Shown: positions 1 through 5,514, counted from the first letter of the stretch. The stretch: 6,273 nt of DNA from Candidatus Methanoperedens sp. (GCA_027460605.1 JAPZAN010000164.1:1-6273); one strand, 5' to 3'. Translations and numbers: made by a program. The notes: generated from the letters alone by a model not told the origin.

Positions 1-174
1 AATGGCAAGATCGAAAGGTGGTTTCAAGAGTATCTCAGGCATAGAAATAAATTTAATTCGGCAAATGAATTTAAAGATTGGTATAATGATAGAATACATG
101 GTTCTTTGGAACTTGAATGGGGAAAAACGCCAAATGAAGTTTTTGTTAGAAAAATGCAACTGAATCTATCTTAG
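1..174 (+). CDS. DDE integrase/transposase, C-terminal fragment (cut by window edge)
   Basis: This is the last 57 residues of a retroviral-integrase-fold (rve) transposase; the rest lies off the left edge. The fragment opens with NGKIERWFQEY, the helix that carries the third catalytic acid of the DDE triad (Glu at fragment residue 5), followed by FKDWYNDRIHGSLELEWGKTPNEVF. That last block is typical of the end of IS481/IS3-like and archaeal orphan integrase-core proteins (W/YN..R.HGSL....TP.E.F). The enzyme would cut and join DNA ends during transposition. The frame is open from base 1 and ends at TAG 172-174. An oligo-T run follows at once. No terminal inverted repeat could be recognised downstream, so the element boundary is not placed. 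The IS family cannot be fixed from so short a piece. Confidence 0.85.
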   Translation, partial: NGKIERWFQEYLRHRNKFNSANEFKDWYNDRIHGSLELEWGKTPNEVFVRKMQLNLS

Positions 175-179
175 GACGC

Positions 180-194
180 TTTTTTAAATCTTTT
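180..194 (+). terminator. Oligo-T terminator after the transposase
   Basis: Six Ts at 180-185 followed by a second T4 run at 191-194, five bases after the transposase stop codon. Archaeal RNA polymerase commonly stops at such T tracts without a hairpin. Seen directly; the role is inferred. Confidence 0.45.
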
Positions 195-292
195 GGATGG
201 TGAAATAAGAAATGAACGAAAGAAAGAAGGGTGCTGAAAAAAATCAGCGAAAAAATATCAGGACTCTACAATAATTGCCCGAATAAATACAT

Positions 293-299
293 TTATAAA
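293..299 (+). promoter_or_regulatory. TATA box for the winged-helix regulator
   Basis: TTATAAA lies in an AT-rich stretch. A start site about 25 nt downstream (around 320-325) would give a leader of about 35 nt before the ATG at 357. A GAGGA (336-340) lies in that leader, though its 16-nt spacing to the ATG is long. Confidence 0.4.
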
Positions 300-356
300 G
301 GATAAACCTGAAGTAAAGGCTGGTGATGAACCAATGAGGAATCGTCTTTGCAAACA

Positions 357-619
357 ATGGGCAACAATTTGAGCCAGCGAATGCCAGGATAGATCATTTA
401 CCTCCCTCAGCCAAACTTGTTTTTAAGGTTTTAAAATCCAGCGGGTTTTTAACACAGAAAGATATTGCGAGGGAAACCTATCTTCCGGCAAGAACAGTAC
501 GATACGCCCTGAACAGACTGCGAGAAGAAAAAATACTCCAGGAACGTTTCTATTTCCAGGATGCGCGCCAGAGTCTTTACGGGCTGAACGGAATTGGTAC
601 GGAGGTGGGGACAATATAA
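357..619 (+). pseudogene. Winged helix-turn-helix transcriptional regulator, apparently frameshifted
   Basis: The open frame 371-619 encodes an 82-residue winged-helix DNA-binding domain. KLVFKVLKSSGFLTQKDIAR is helix 1 plus the turn, LPARTVRYALNRLREEKIL is the recognition helix, and RFYFQDARQSLYGLN is the wing. It resembles the small MarR/ArsR-like archaeal regulators. This frame has no ATG, GTG or TTG before the domain and is closed by TGA at 335-337. The ATG at 357 has a plausible promoter and leader but sits in another frame and stops after 11 codons. Adding a single T in the T run at 368-370 would join them into MGNNFEPANARIDHLPPSAK, a natural-looking start. I therefore read it as an about 87-residue gene with a one-base loss: a real pseudogene, a sequencing error, or (least likely) programmed frameshifting. 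Its nearness to a transposase end fits decay in a mobile region. Confidence 0.6.
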
Positions 620-623
620 AAAA
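618..623 (-). terminator. Oligo-T terminator of the 86-residue minus-strand gene
   Basis: Six As on the given strand (T6 on the minus strand) lie about 22 nt past the minus-strand stop at 646. They overlap the end of the convergent regulator gene. A T4 at 625-628 could serve the plus strand weakly. Confidence 0.4.
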
Positions 624-635
624 CTTTTAATATGC

Positions 636-647
636 GATGTATACATC
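636..647. repeat. 12-bp perfect palindrome between convergent genes
   Basis: GATGTATACATC is its own reverse complement. It is followed by ATGCAT (648-653) and TACATGTA (653-660), also self-complementary. Such short dyads can be binding sites for dimeric winged-helix or ribbon-helix-helix proteins, but here they lie at gene ends rather than in a promoter. Confidence 0.4.
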
Positions 648-906
648 ATGCATACATGTAATTGAATTCCGGCTCCGGTTTTGCAATATCCACGACATGA
701 GGGGGTGCTGTTTTATCCTCCGACAGGTTGGTCGCCACTATTTCAAGGAAATTTTGTTCGATAAAATAAACCTCTTCTTTAGTAAGCCCCTTGTTTTCCT
801 GAATTAACTCGTTTTTTTCATTGTATACGCATAGCATCCCTTTTTCAGCATCTGTTACGACTTTCCATATCCTGTCAACAGGTTGAATCCATGCCCATAT
901 TCCCAT
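646..906 (-). CDS. Small protein of unknown function (86 aa)
   Basis: I do not recognise a family. The frame is open up to 960, but the start at 904-906 (MGIWAWIQPVDRIW) is chosen because a perfect AGGAGG lies 8 nt before it at 915-920. The upstream extension is basic and poorly supported. The protein opens with a tryptophan-rich segment (W4, W6, W14), followed by VVTDAEKGMLCVYNEKNELI, which looks like a small beta unit. A predicted helix follows (LTKEEVYFIEQNFLEIVATNL), and the tail is proline-rich and ends in YMYA. No signal peptide or membrane helix is seen. It is a soluble, probably cytoplasmic protein. Its stop codon overlaps the flank of a perfect palindrome. It points toward the regulator gene, and the gene upstream of it on the same strand is 232 nt away, so it is probably transcribed on its own. 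Confidence 0.7.
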   Translation of the reverse strand: MGIWAWIQPVDRIWKVVTDAEKGMLCVYNEKNELIQENKGLTKEEVYFIEQNFLEIVATNLSEDKTAPPHVVDIAKPEPEFNYMYA

Positions 907-914
907 AGCTAGTG

Positions 915-920
915 CCTCCT
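915..920 (-). promoter_or_regulatory. Ribosome binding site deciding the start of the 86-aa gene
   Basis: AGGAGG on the minus strand, 8 nt before ATG 904-906. It is the strongest ribosome binding site in the window and the reason the longer open frame was trimmed by 18 codons. Confidence 0.7.
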
Positions 921-1121
921 GATATATTTTAATTTTATGCCGCCAGCGAGAGCTTCCCACACCACGATAGCGATTTCTCGGGCTTATTCAGGCCGCTCTC
1001 AGTTTTGACCTGTTAAAGTATATTCGGTTATTATCTTATTTAAATTTTTCTATTAAAATTTTAATGATTATGATAATTATAAGATAGATGATAATCATGC
1101 GGCGGGCTCGCATGGATTTCC

Positions 1122-1138
1122 CCGGTTTGAATAACCGG
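1122..1138 (-). terminator. Stem-loop directly after the beta-helix gene
   Basis: CCGGTT (1122-1127) and AACCGG (1133-1138) form a perfect 6-bp stem with a 5-nt loop. It abuts the stop codon of the minus-strand gene ending at 1139. No T run follows on the minus strand, so it may protect the mRNA 3' end rather than terminate. Confidence 0.4.
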
Positions 1139-1645
1139 TCATTTCCCGAATAACCTATCCAGTAACCCGCGCTTGAATATCACGCCATTTATGAGAATCT
1201 GCGCACCCTGCTTTTTTGCAATTTTTCCTGCTTTTTTTGTTATTATTCTCCCGCCTATGGTATCGCCTATGCTTTTGATATCGCCTGCGATTATCTCGCC
1301 ACCGGTCATGGATTTTCCAGTTTCATCACCTGCCGTTCTGGCGGCAATCTTTCCGTTCCTCATACAAGTCCCGAGCATGTTACCGGCGGCTCCAACTTCG
1401 ATATTTCCCCCGTCAAGTTCAAATCCGATATAATAAAGATTATCCTTCGGAATAAAAAGGGTTTCAGGGTACATGCACTCTGCGCAGAGGGATGTCAGGT
1501 AACCGAGCACCATTTTCCGATAGGGGTCATGGGGGTTTGAATTAAAAATAATATTTTTTATTTCACTGCATTCCTTCGGTGCAACTCGTTTTATTTCGGC
1601 TTTGCTGACATTTTCAATCTGTTCGATGATATCCTCAAATTTCAT
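1139..1645 (-). CDS. GXGXG beta-helix protein, FwdC / glutamate-synthase C-terminal-like
   Basis: This 168-residue protein has two parts. Residues 1-75 are mixed helix/strand of unknown type with a CxxC pair (C54, C57). Residues 76-157 are glycine-spaced repeats: GGNIEVGAAGNMLGT, NGKIAARTAGDETGKS, GGEIIAGDIKSIGDTI and GGRIITKKA. This is the right-handed beta-helix repeat of formylmethanofuran dehydrogenase subunit C and of the C-terminal domain of glutamate synthase, where it is structural and organises neighbouring active-site domains. Here it stands alone with no dehydrogenase or synthase genes, so a scaffold or assembly role is only a guess. The C-terminus (FKRGLLDRLFGK) is basic and amphipathic. 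The start ATG 1643-1645 has only a weak AGGG before it. A same-strand membrane-protein gene ends 48 nt upstream, so the two may share a transcript. Confidence 0.75.
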   Translation of the reverse strand: MKFEDIIEQIENVSKAEIKRVAPKECSEIKNIIFNSNPHDPYRKMVLGYLTSLCAECMYPETLFIPKDNLYYIGFELDGGNIEVGAAGNMLGTCMRNGKIAARTAGDETGKSMTGGEIIAGDIKSIGDTIGGRIITKKAGKIAKKQGAQILINGVIFKRGLLDRLFGK

Positions 1646-1693
1646 AAAATAGCCCTGCTAATCCCCTTATGTTTATCCAGGTTTCTATCTTTT

Positions 1694-1873
1694 TTAATGC
1701 CTGAGAATTACAGCAGTCGAACTTAAAGCTGCCCCAACCCCGACGACAATTGCAACCGTATCGCTGTTAATCATTGCTAATGTAGTAGTCGATACAAGGA
1801 AGAATGCAAATATAGCCGGGATTATTGCTAACAACAGGCGGGATGTTTTTAATTGCATTGCTTTACACCACAT
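1694..1873 (-). CDS. Small two-helix membrane protein (59 aa)
   Basis: No family is recognised. After a short basic N-terminus (MWCKAMQLKTSR) come two hydrophobic segments, about residues 13-33 (LLLAIIPAIFAFFLVSTTTLA) and 38-57 (AIVVGVGAALSSTAVI), joined by a short polar link (MINSDT). The protein is thus predicted to sit in the cytoplasmic membrane as a hairpin; alternatively the first segment could be a signal peptide. The frame is open to a GTG at 1918, but ATG 1871-1873 is preferred. A TATA box sits about 20-27 nt before it and would give a leaderless message, while the longer form would be encoded upstream of that promoter. An in-frame ATG at 1856-1858 is another possible start. The downstream same-strand beta-helix gene is 48 nt away. 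Confidence 0.6.
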   Translation of the reverse strand: MWCKAMQLKTSRLLLAIIPAIFAFFLVSTTTLAMINSDTVAIVVGVGAALSSTAVILRH

Positions 1874-1892
1874 TTTTGTTTGTGATTGGTTA

Positions 1893-1900
1893 TATTTATA
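1893..1900 (-). promoter_or_regulatory. TATA box of the small membrane protein gene
   Basis: TATAAATA on the minus strand, 20-27 nt before ATG 1871-1873. There is no ribosome binding site after it, which suggests a leaderless or nearly leaderless transcript. Confidence 0.5.
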
Positions 1901-1986
1901 GATTGTGGAATCGTTCACGAATAATTATTAACTATGCCTCAATATATTCCTTTTAGCTCAATTGACAAGTAGAAAAGTATTTTTAG

Positions 1987-1993
1987 TATAAAA
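1987..1993 (+). promoter_or_regulatory. TATA box of the antitoxin-like gene
   Basis: TATAAAA, 16-22 nt before ATG 2009, embedded in a run of near-repeats (AGTATTTTTAGTATAAAAGT). No Shine-Dalgarno sequence lies between it and the ATG. The spacing is short, so the actual start may use the slightly upstream AT-rich block. Confidence 0.4.
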
Positions 1994-2008
1994 GTATAAT
2001 AGTATTTT

Positions 2009-2269
2009 ATGACTACTACAATCAAGGTATCGGATGAGACAAAGCAGCTTCTTGATATGCTGCAGGCAAAGATGACCCTGACTTTTCGCAAGAAAAAGCC
2101 ACTTTCCGATTTGATTGATGATGTTACGCGAATTGCATTGAGGCATGAGGATGAACTTTTGCAAATCAAGAAAACGCCTTCCCAGGAAAAGGCTGCGCCA
2201 AAGAATATTAGCCGGATGGTAAAAGCCGATGCCGGAACTGTGGATGATTATGTCTATGTAGAGGACTGA
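2009..2269 (+). CDS. Ribbon-helix-helix / VapB-antitoxin-like small protein (86 aa), no toxin adjacent
   Basis: The N-terminus MTTTIKVSDETKQLLDMLQAK is a beta strand followed by a helix. It matches the pattern (T.I.V...TK..L..L) of archaeal VapB-type antitoxins and related ribbon-helix-helix DNA-binding proteins. A second helix, PLSDLIDDVTRIALRHEDEL, follows. Residues 52-86 are charged and probably disordered, ending in an acidic tail (DDYVYVED), as antitoxin toxin-binding tails often do. By family analogy it would bind DNA as a dimer and repress its own promoter. No PIN-domain or other toxin gene follows; the next gene is convergent. It may be a solitary antitoxin, a remnant pair, or a stand-alone regulator. 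The divergent small membrane-protein gene shares its 135-nt promoter region and could be a target. Confidence 0.65.
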   Translation: MTTTIKVSDETKQLLDMLQAKMTLTFRKKKPLSDLIDDVTRIALRHEDELLQIKKTPSQEKAAPKNISRMVKADAGTVDDYVYVED

Positions 2270-2301
2270 TTCGTACCAATCTTCATTTCATGTTAACCCA
2301 A

Positions 2302-2326
2302 CACTTCTTTCAGATGAAAGTTAGTG
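2302..2326. terminator. Hairpin between convergent genes, probable bidirectional terminator
   Basis: CACT (2302-2305) and CTTTC (2307-2311) pair with GAAAG (2316-2320) and AGTG (2323-2326), with a small internal bulge and loop AGAT. It sits between the plus-strand antitoxin-like gene and the minus-strand ligase gene, and a T-rich stretch follows on the plus strand. Confidence 0.45.
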
Positions 2327-2338
2327 GGATGATCTTTC

Positions 2339-3208
2339 TTAAATCAACCCTTCTAAATATTCAGCAATCGTCCTTGTAACATCCACCCCGCATGCCTCGA
2401 ATATTCCCTTCCCCGAAGGCGTTCCGTTAATCTCGATTACATAATCCCTATCTCCCTCGATAATATCCACGCCTGCATATACCGTCCCGATAACCCGGGC
2501 AGCTTTAAGAGTCAGTCTTTCCTGTTCATCGGTCAACACGCAGGGTTTTGCGCTGCCTCCCTGGCTCAGGTTATTTATCCAGCCGCCATCCGGCGCAATC
2601 CTGTATATCGAGCCCGCAACTTTCCCGTTCACCACAAATACACGTATGTCCCTTCCGGGATTTGGTATGAATTCCTGAATATATATCAATATTCTTTCTT
2701 TAAAGAGCTTTTTGAGTTTCAACGCTCCGCTTTCGCTGTTCCTGATACACTCCACACCTACCCCTTTATATCCGAATACAGGTTTCACAACTGCTCGCCC
2801 GAAAGAAGATAACGCTGCGATGGCTTCATCCAGATTGTTTGTCACAATAGTTTTGGGTGTTGGTATGCCGTTTTTCTGGAACAAAAAACTTGAGACATAC
2901 TTGTTTGCCGCTTTAGCTATTGATTCGGGTGAATTTATGACCGCAACGCCAAGTTCTTTTAGCTGGCAGAGGATATCAAACCTGAACGAAACGTCGTTGT
3001 GGGTCGCGGGCCCTAAGTCTCTTACAATAACAGCATCAAGAACAGTTAAATCGATATTTCCCGAATAAATCTTGCCTGATGAGATTTCCGAAGTCGCTTC
3101 ATTGAAACTGAATTTTACAGGCATCATCCCGTAATATTCGATTGAATTGCAGAGGCTAACGCCCGTCCAATCATCGACGTCCGTTACTGCTATGCCTATC
3201 TTTTTCAT
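2339..3208 (-). CDS. mptN: RimK-type ATP-grasp ligase, probable tetrahydromethanopterin:alpha-L-glutamate ligase
   Basis: The 289-residue protein has the full ATP-grasp architecture of the RimK/CofF/MptN group. The N-terminal Rossmann-like part is 1-90. NSPESIAKAANK (92-103) leads into the ATP-binding domain, with the glycine-rich loop VVKPVFGYKGVGV (140-152), QEFIPNPGRDIRVFVV (178-193) and the flexible WINNLSQGG (210-218). The Mg-binding end is AGVDII...EINGTPSGKGI (E259, N261). Family enzymes use ATP to add glutamate to an acceptor carboxylate. MptN turns tetrahydromethanopterin into tetrahydrosarcinapterin in methanogens, and its length of about 290 fits. CofF (F420) and lysine/ribosomal modifying enzymes are alternatives, so the family is sure and the substrate is not. 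The start is ATG 3206-3208 with GGAAGG four bases upstream; it overlaps the gene before it by 38 nt. It is the last gene of the operon. Confidence 0.75.
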   Translation of the reverse strand: MKKIGIAVTDVDDWTGVSLCNSIEYYGMMPVKFSFNEATSEISSGKIYSGNIDLTVLDAVIVRDLGPATHNDVSFRFDILCQLKELGVAVINSPESIAKAANKYVSSFLFQKNGIPTPKTIVTNNLDEAIAALSSFGRAVVKPVFGYKGVGVECIRNSESGALKLKKLFKERILIYIQEFIPNPGRDIRVFVVNGKVAGSIYRIAPDGGWINNLSQGGSAKPCVLTDEQERLTLKAARVIGTVYAGVDIIEGDRDYVIEINGTPSGKGIFEACGVDVTRTIAEYLEGLI

Positions 3209-3872
3209 TCAACCTTCCTTGAAATTCATTTATTTTTCCAACTGCCGCCTCAAGATGCGGGAATCCGGATATTATGCAGTAGAGGAAATTTACTACTTTC
3301 CCGGCAGCATCTATTATCACGCCATCGCTGGATGCAACAATGTCATCCGAATGCTTTAAATCATAATCTACATGTTTTGAGGTCATTGCATCCCCTTTTA
3401 ACCCGAAATTAGCCATTTCTTCCCTGAGCGTCCTTGCGAGAAGCCCGCTTTTGCTTACCTGCGAATCCAGAAGAAAACATACATGAGAGGGGGTTTTTTC
3501 TTTCAGGAATTGTAATATCAACCCGATGGCTTTTCCTGTATTTTCCGAGGTCTTAAAATTCCTGAAAACTCCCTTTATATCCCTGACAACTCCATCGTCG
3601 CAGAGAAATGCTTTTTTCTCTAAGATACTTTCCATGCCGATAATGATATTGTACCCATCAATTACGATATTATTTCCTTTTATTTTATCGCACGGCAGGA
3701 ATTTTTTTCTTCTTTTCTCTGACACCGCCCTTGAAAGAACACCCCTTGAAAGGAGATGTCTTGATTCTTCATCCAGGCGGTAATGATTGCACACAAAGGT
3801 TACAGCCCCATTTTGCGGATACCCGCGGTCAAGCAGGTATCTGATATCTGAAGCCGCATTACCGGCAATCAT
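3171..3872 (-). CDS. DUF434 / DUF5616 protein with a PIN/NYN-like domain
   Basis: Residues 1-55 (DIRYLLDRGYPQNGAVTFVCNHYRL then EESRHLLSRGV) match the pattern of the archaeal DUF434 domain. Residues 65-200 resemble DUF5616. That part has conserved acids set as in PIN/NYN nucleases: VIDGYNIIIG (D72), CFLLDSQVSKSG (D136) and DYDLKHSDDIVASSDGVIIDAA (D176, D177, D183, D188). A metal-dependent RNase role is therefore plausible but unproven. The C-terminal tail from 212 is polar and lies in the overlap with the ligase gene. The start ATG 3870-3872 overlaps the stop of pelota (ATGA), with GGTG five bases upstream inside the pelota coding region, so translation is probably coupled to pelota. That coupling suggests work on stalled ribosomes or their mRNA. 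This is an inference from position only. Confidence 0.75.
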   Translation of the reverse strand: MIAGNAASDIRYLLDRGYPQNGAVTFVCNHYRLDEESRHLLSRGVLSRAVSEKRRKKFLPCDKIKGNNIVIDGYNIIIGMESILEKKAFLCDDGVVRDIKGVFRNFKTSENTGKAIGLILQFLKEKTPSHVCFLLDSQVSKSGLLARTLREEMANFGLKGDAMTSKHVDYDLKHSDDIVASSDGVIIDAAGKVVNFLYCIISGFPHLEAAVGKINEFQGRLNEKDRHSSNGRR

Positions 3873-4915
3873 GGCGACACCTTGAAACGCAAAAGCCCCG
3901 CAATCCCGCCCAGGGATTCAAGTTTTTTCCCAGGCTCAAATTCCGTGCTAAAGACAACAATCCTCCCCTGTGAATGTTCGACTGCCTTTAGAAAACCATC
4001 AATATTGTTGCCTTCCCGTTCAGTACGAAGAAGTTCATCCGTTATCAGCAAAGTCTCTATTGCGCCAAGGCTCTGTGCATTCCTGACATCGTCCATGCCG
4101 TATGCTACTTTCCCGTTTATTGAGATCTCTTTCATCAATTCTTCTATGAGGTTTGCTTCCCTCCCGATCCTGGATTCCTCAGTTATCCTGTCAACTGCTC
4201 CCCTTCGCAATACTTCCTGAAAACCTGAAACTCCTATGGATGTAGTATCCTCAAGGACTATTTTTTTTGCGAGGTCCGGTTCCCTTGTTTTTACAAAATC
4301 AAGAAAATCTTCTTTGGTGAACCCGGGACCTGCAAGTATAACAGCATCGACTTTATCGGCAGCCCACTTCAACTGCGCTGTCAGCTCGCCAAAAAATTCG
4401 TTCCGTTGATTTCCTTCTCTTTTTCCAAGCGACTGGCGAAGCGATGATGATTCCTCTACCCCGAACTGTCTTACCATTCCAATACATGCCTCTCCCTCTT
4501 CTATTGTCGCTATTATTACCCTGGGGCGGCGGGATGCAATTTCAGCTTCTTTTATCCTTTCTAACTGGTCGTTCTTCCATTTTTTGATTATTGAAAGATT
4601 TGTCCCGTCTTCGATGTTGAGCGTATGATGAGCCCCGGAATCTATCCCCTCCACTATAATCCCGTGCACACGGAGGCGGTTTGAGAATTTATGGAATTCA
4701 ACCTTTTCTACCTGAATCCCCAGGCGCACAGTTTTTTTATCGGCTTTTTCAGGCCGGAGTTTGTCGGTTGCGCCTTCAATTCTTCGTTTGGTAAATGCAA
4801 ATACGATGTCTTGAGGCTCAAGGATATATTTTAGATGCCACAGGTCATCCAGCGATTCTGTGATAAGTGAAATCTCTCCTTCATTAAACCTGAGGTCTTT
4901 TTTCAGTATCTTCAT
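3869..4915 (-). CDS. pelA: mRNA surveillance / ribosome rescue protein Pelota (Dom34)
   Basis: The complete 348-residue archaeal pelota shows three eRF1-like domains. Domain 1 (about 1-125) is the Sm-like fold with VRLGIQVEKVEFHKFSNRLR. Domain 2 (about 130-255) has VIIATIEEGEACIGMV, AVILAGPGFTKEDF and EVLRRGAVDRI. Domain 3 (about 257-348) has YGMDDVRNAQSLGAIETLLI and FEPGKKLESLGGIAGLLRF. Domain 2 lacks the GGQ motif of release factor aRF1, as expected for pelota. With aEF1A (GTP form) and then ABCE1 it enters the A site of stalled ribosomes and splits them without hydrolysing the peptide. It acts in the cytoplasm. The start ATG 4913-4915 has GGTGA four bases upstream, and that site overlaps the stop codon of the upstream surface-protein gene. 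The downstream DUF434 gene overlaps by 4 nt. Length and domain order are normal. Confidence 0.97.
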   Translation of the reverse strand: MKILKKDLRFNEGEISLITESLDDLWHLKYILEPQDIVFAFTKRRIEGATDKLRPEKADKKTVRLGIQVEKVEFHKFSNRLRVHGIIVEGIDSGAHHTLNIEDGTNLSIIKKWKNDQLERIKEAEIASRRPRVIIATIEEGEACIGMVRQFGVEESSSLRQSLGKREGNQRNEFFGELTAQLKWAADKVDAVILAGPGFTKEDFLDFVKTREPDLAKKIVLEDTTSIGVSGFQEVLRRGAVDRITEESRIGREANLIEELMKEISINGKVAYGMDDVRNAQSLGAIETLLITDELLRTEREGNNIDGFLKAVEHSQGRIVVFSTEFEPGKKLESLGGIAGLLRFKVSP

Positions 4916-4919
4916 TGCT

Positions 4920-5450
4920 TCACCATAATTTACGCAGGATATAATATAGAACCAGAATAAAAACGACCCAGGCTACCCAGATTACAGGTTCTCCCGGCGT
5001 ATATATTCCAGCAGGTGGACGTTTATCAACAGGATTTTTGACATCTTTGGGAATCATTTCGGTTATATCAGGAACAGGCAAATCAGGGTCAACGTACTGG
5101 TAAACAGGGATTAGCGACACTAAGGTTTGTTCTGATGAACCATAATATAGATTGTCAACTTTGATGGATAATATCGTCCTGTTGCTTTTATTGTAAATGA
5201 AATGACCCTTTGTTGCCACTATTTCACTTTTTACTATCTTATCGTTTTCCGTTAATTGGAGCCAGATAGAACCATCGCCGCTTACGCTTTTAACGCTGAG
5301 CACATATCCCTGGTAAAGACCGTAGGAATCGCCGGAAGCAAGATATATGCCTGTCCCGTTCAACAGTGTATCGCCTATACCTGAACCTGTGAATGCAAAA
5401 AAGAAAAATAAAAAGAATAAAAATAAAATCGGTGCGTTTCGTACCATCAT
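4920..5450 (-). CDS. S-layer-domain-like surface protein, single-span membrane anchor (176 aa)
   Basis: The N-terminus is a very hydrophobic signal sequence (residues 7-26, almost all L/F/A). Residues about 34-120 form one compact beta-rich unit: GIYLASGDSYGLYQGYVLSV, SIWLQLTENDKIV, then LSIKVDNLYYGS and TLVSLIPVYQY. This resembles the S-layer family duplication domain of Methanosarcina surface proteins, but present once rather than repeated. A proline-rich linker follows, then a membrane helix at about 155-172 and a short basic end (RKLW), so the domain should be outside the cell. Three N-X-S/T sequons (N31, N87, N90) fit archaeal N-glycosylation. The first of two adjacent ATGs (5448-5450) is chosen; the second (5445-5447) is equally possible. 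It is the first gene of the operon, four bases before pelota. No functional link to pelota is known to me. Confidence 0.75.
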   Translation of the reverse strand: MMVRNAPILFLFFLFFFFAFTGSGIGDTLLNGTGIYLASGDSYGLYQGYVLSVKSVSGDGSIWLQLTENDKIVKSEIVATKGHFIYNKSNRTILSIKVDNLYYGSSEQTLVSLIPVYQYVDPDLPVPDITEMIPKDVKNPVDKRPPAGIYTPGEPVIWVAWVVFILVLYYILRKLW

Positions 5451-5479
5451 ATTGTTTTTATTGAGTCCGTACGCATGCT

Positions 5480-5487
5480 TATATATT
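5480..5487. promoter_or_regulatory. Shared TATA element for divergent promoters
   Basis: CTTATATATTT is almost symmetric. Read on the minus strand it is AAATATATAAG with a purine-rich BRE-like GGAA upstream, 30-37 nt before the ATG of the surface-protein/pelota operon. Read on the plus strand it lies 28-35 nt before ATG 5515. Only 64 bases separate the two start codons, and no second TATA box is seen for either gene. Confidence 0.55.
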
Positions 5488-5514
5488 TCCGTTGCATCTC
5501 ACATGAATTAAAAT

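Larger units (their letters stand above)
907..1138. other. Non-coding spacer with AT-rich palindromes
   Basis: No gene was found here on either strand. The part at about 940-1010 is moderately GC-rich and holds a 6-bp inverted pair (GAGAGC 948-953 / GCTCTC 995-1000). The part at 1020-1100 is very AT-rich. It contains the perfect 14-bp palindrome ATTAAAATTTTAAT (1052-1065) and an 8-bp inverted repeat ATGATTAT (1064-1071) / ATAATCAT (1091-1098). It probably carries the promoter of the 86-aa minus-strand gene and the terminator of the gene upstream, but no single TATA box stands out. Confidence 0.5.

Noticed and set aside
212..305. Two tiny plus-strand frames after the transposase (ATG 212-274, 20 codons; GTG 231-305, 24 codons) and a start-less frame 238-369
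   Set aside because: They are very short, overlap each other and the TATA box at 293-299, and match nothing I know. A small hairpin GCTGA/TCAGC (233-248) with an A6 loop is also there but has no clear role.
423..649. Minus-strand open frames of 63 and 66 codons opposite the winged-helix gene
   Set aside because: They are antisense to a recognisable winged-helix domain, lack ribosome binding sites, and have compositions typical of shadow frames.
1939..2169. Minus-strand frames opposite the antitoxin-like gene
   Set aside because: The plus-strand frame has a TATA box and a family-like N-terminus; the antisense frames run into its promoter and resemble nothing.
2712..3068. 118-codon plus-strand frame inside the ATP-grasp gene, and similar frames opposite the DUF434 and pelota genes
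   Set aside because: These lie wholly inside well-supported genes on the other strand and have no promoter or family resemblance.
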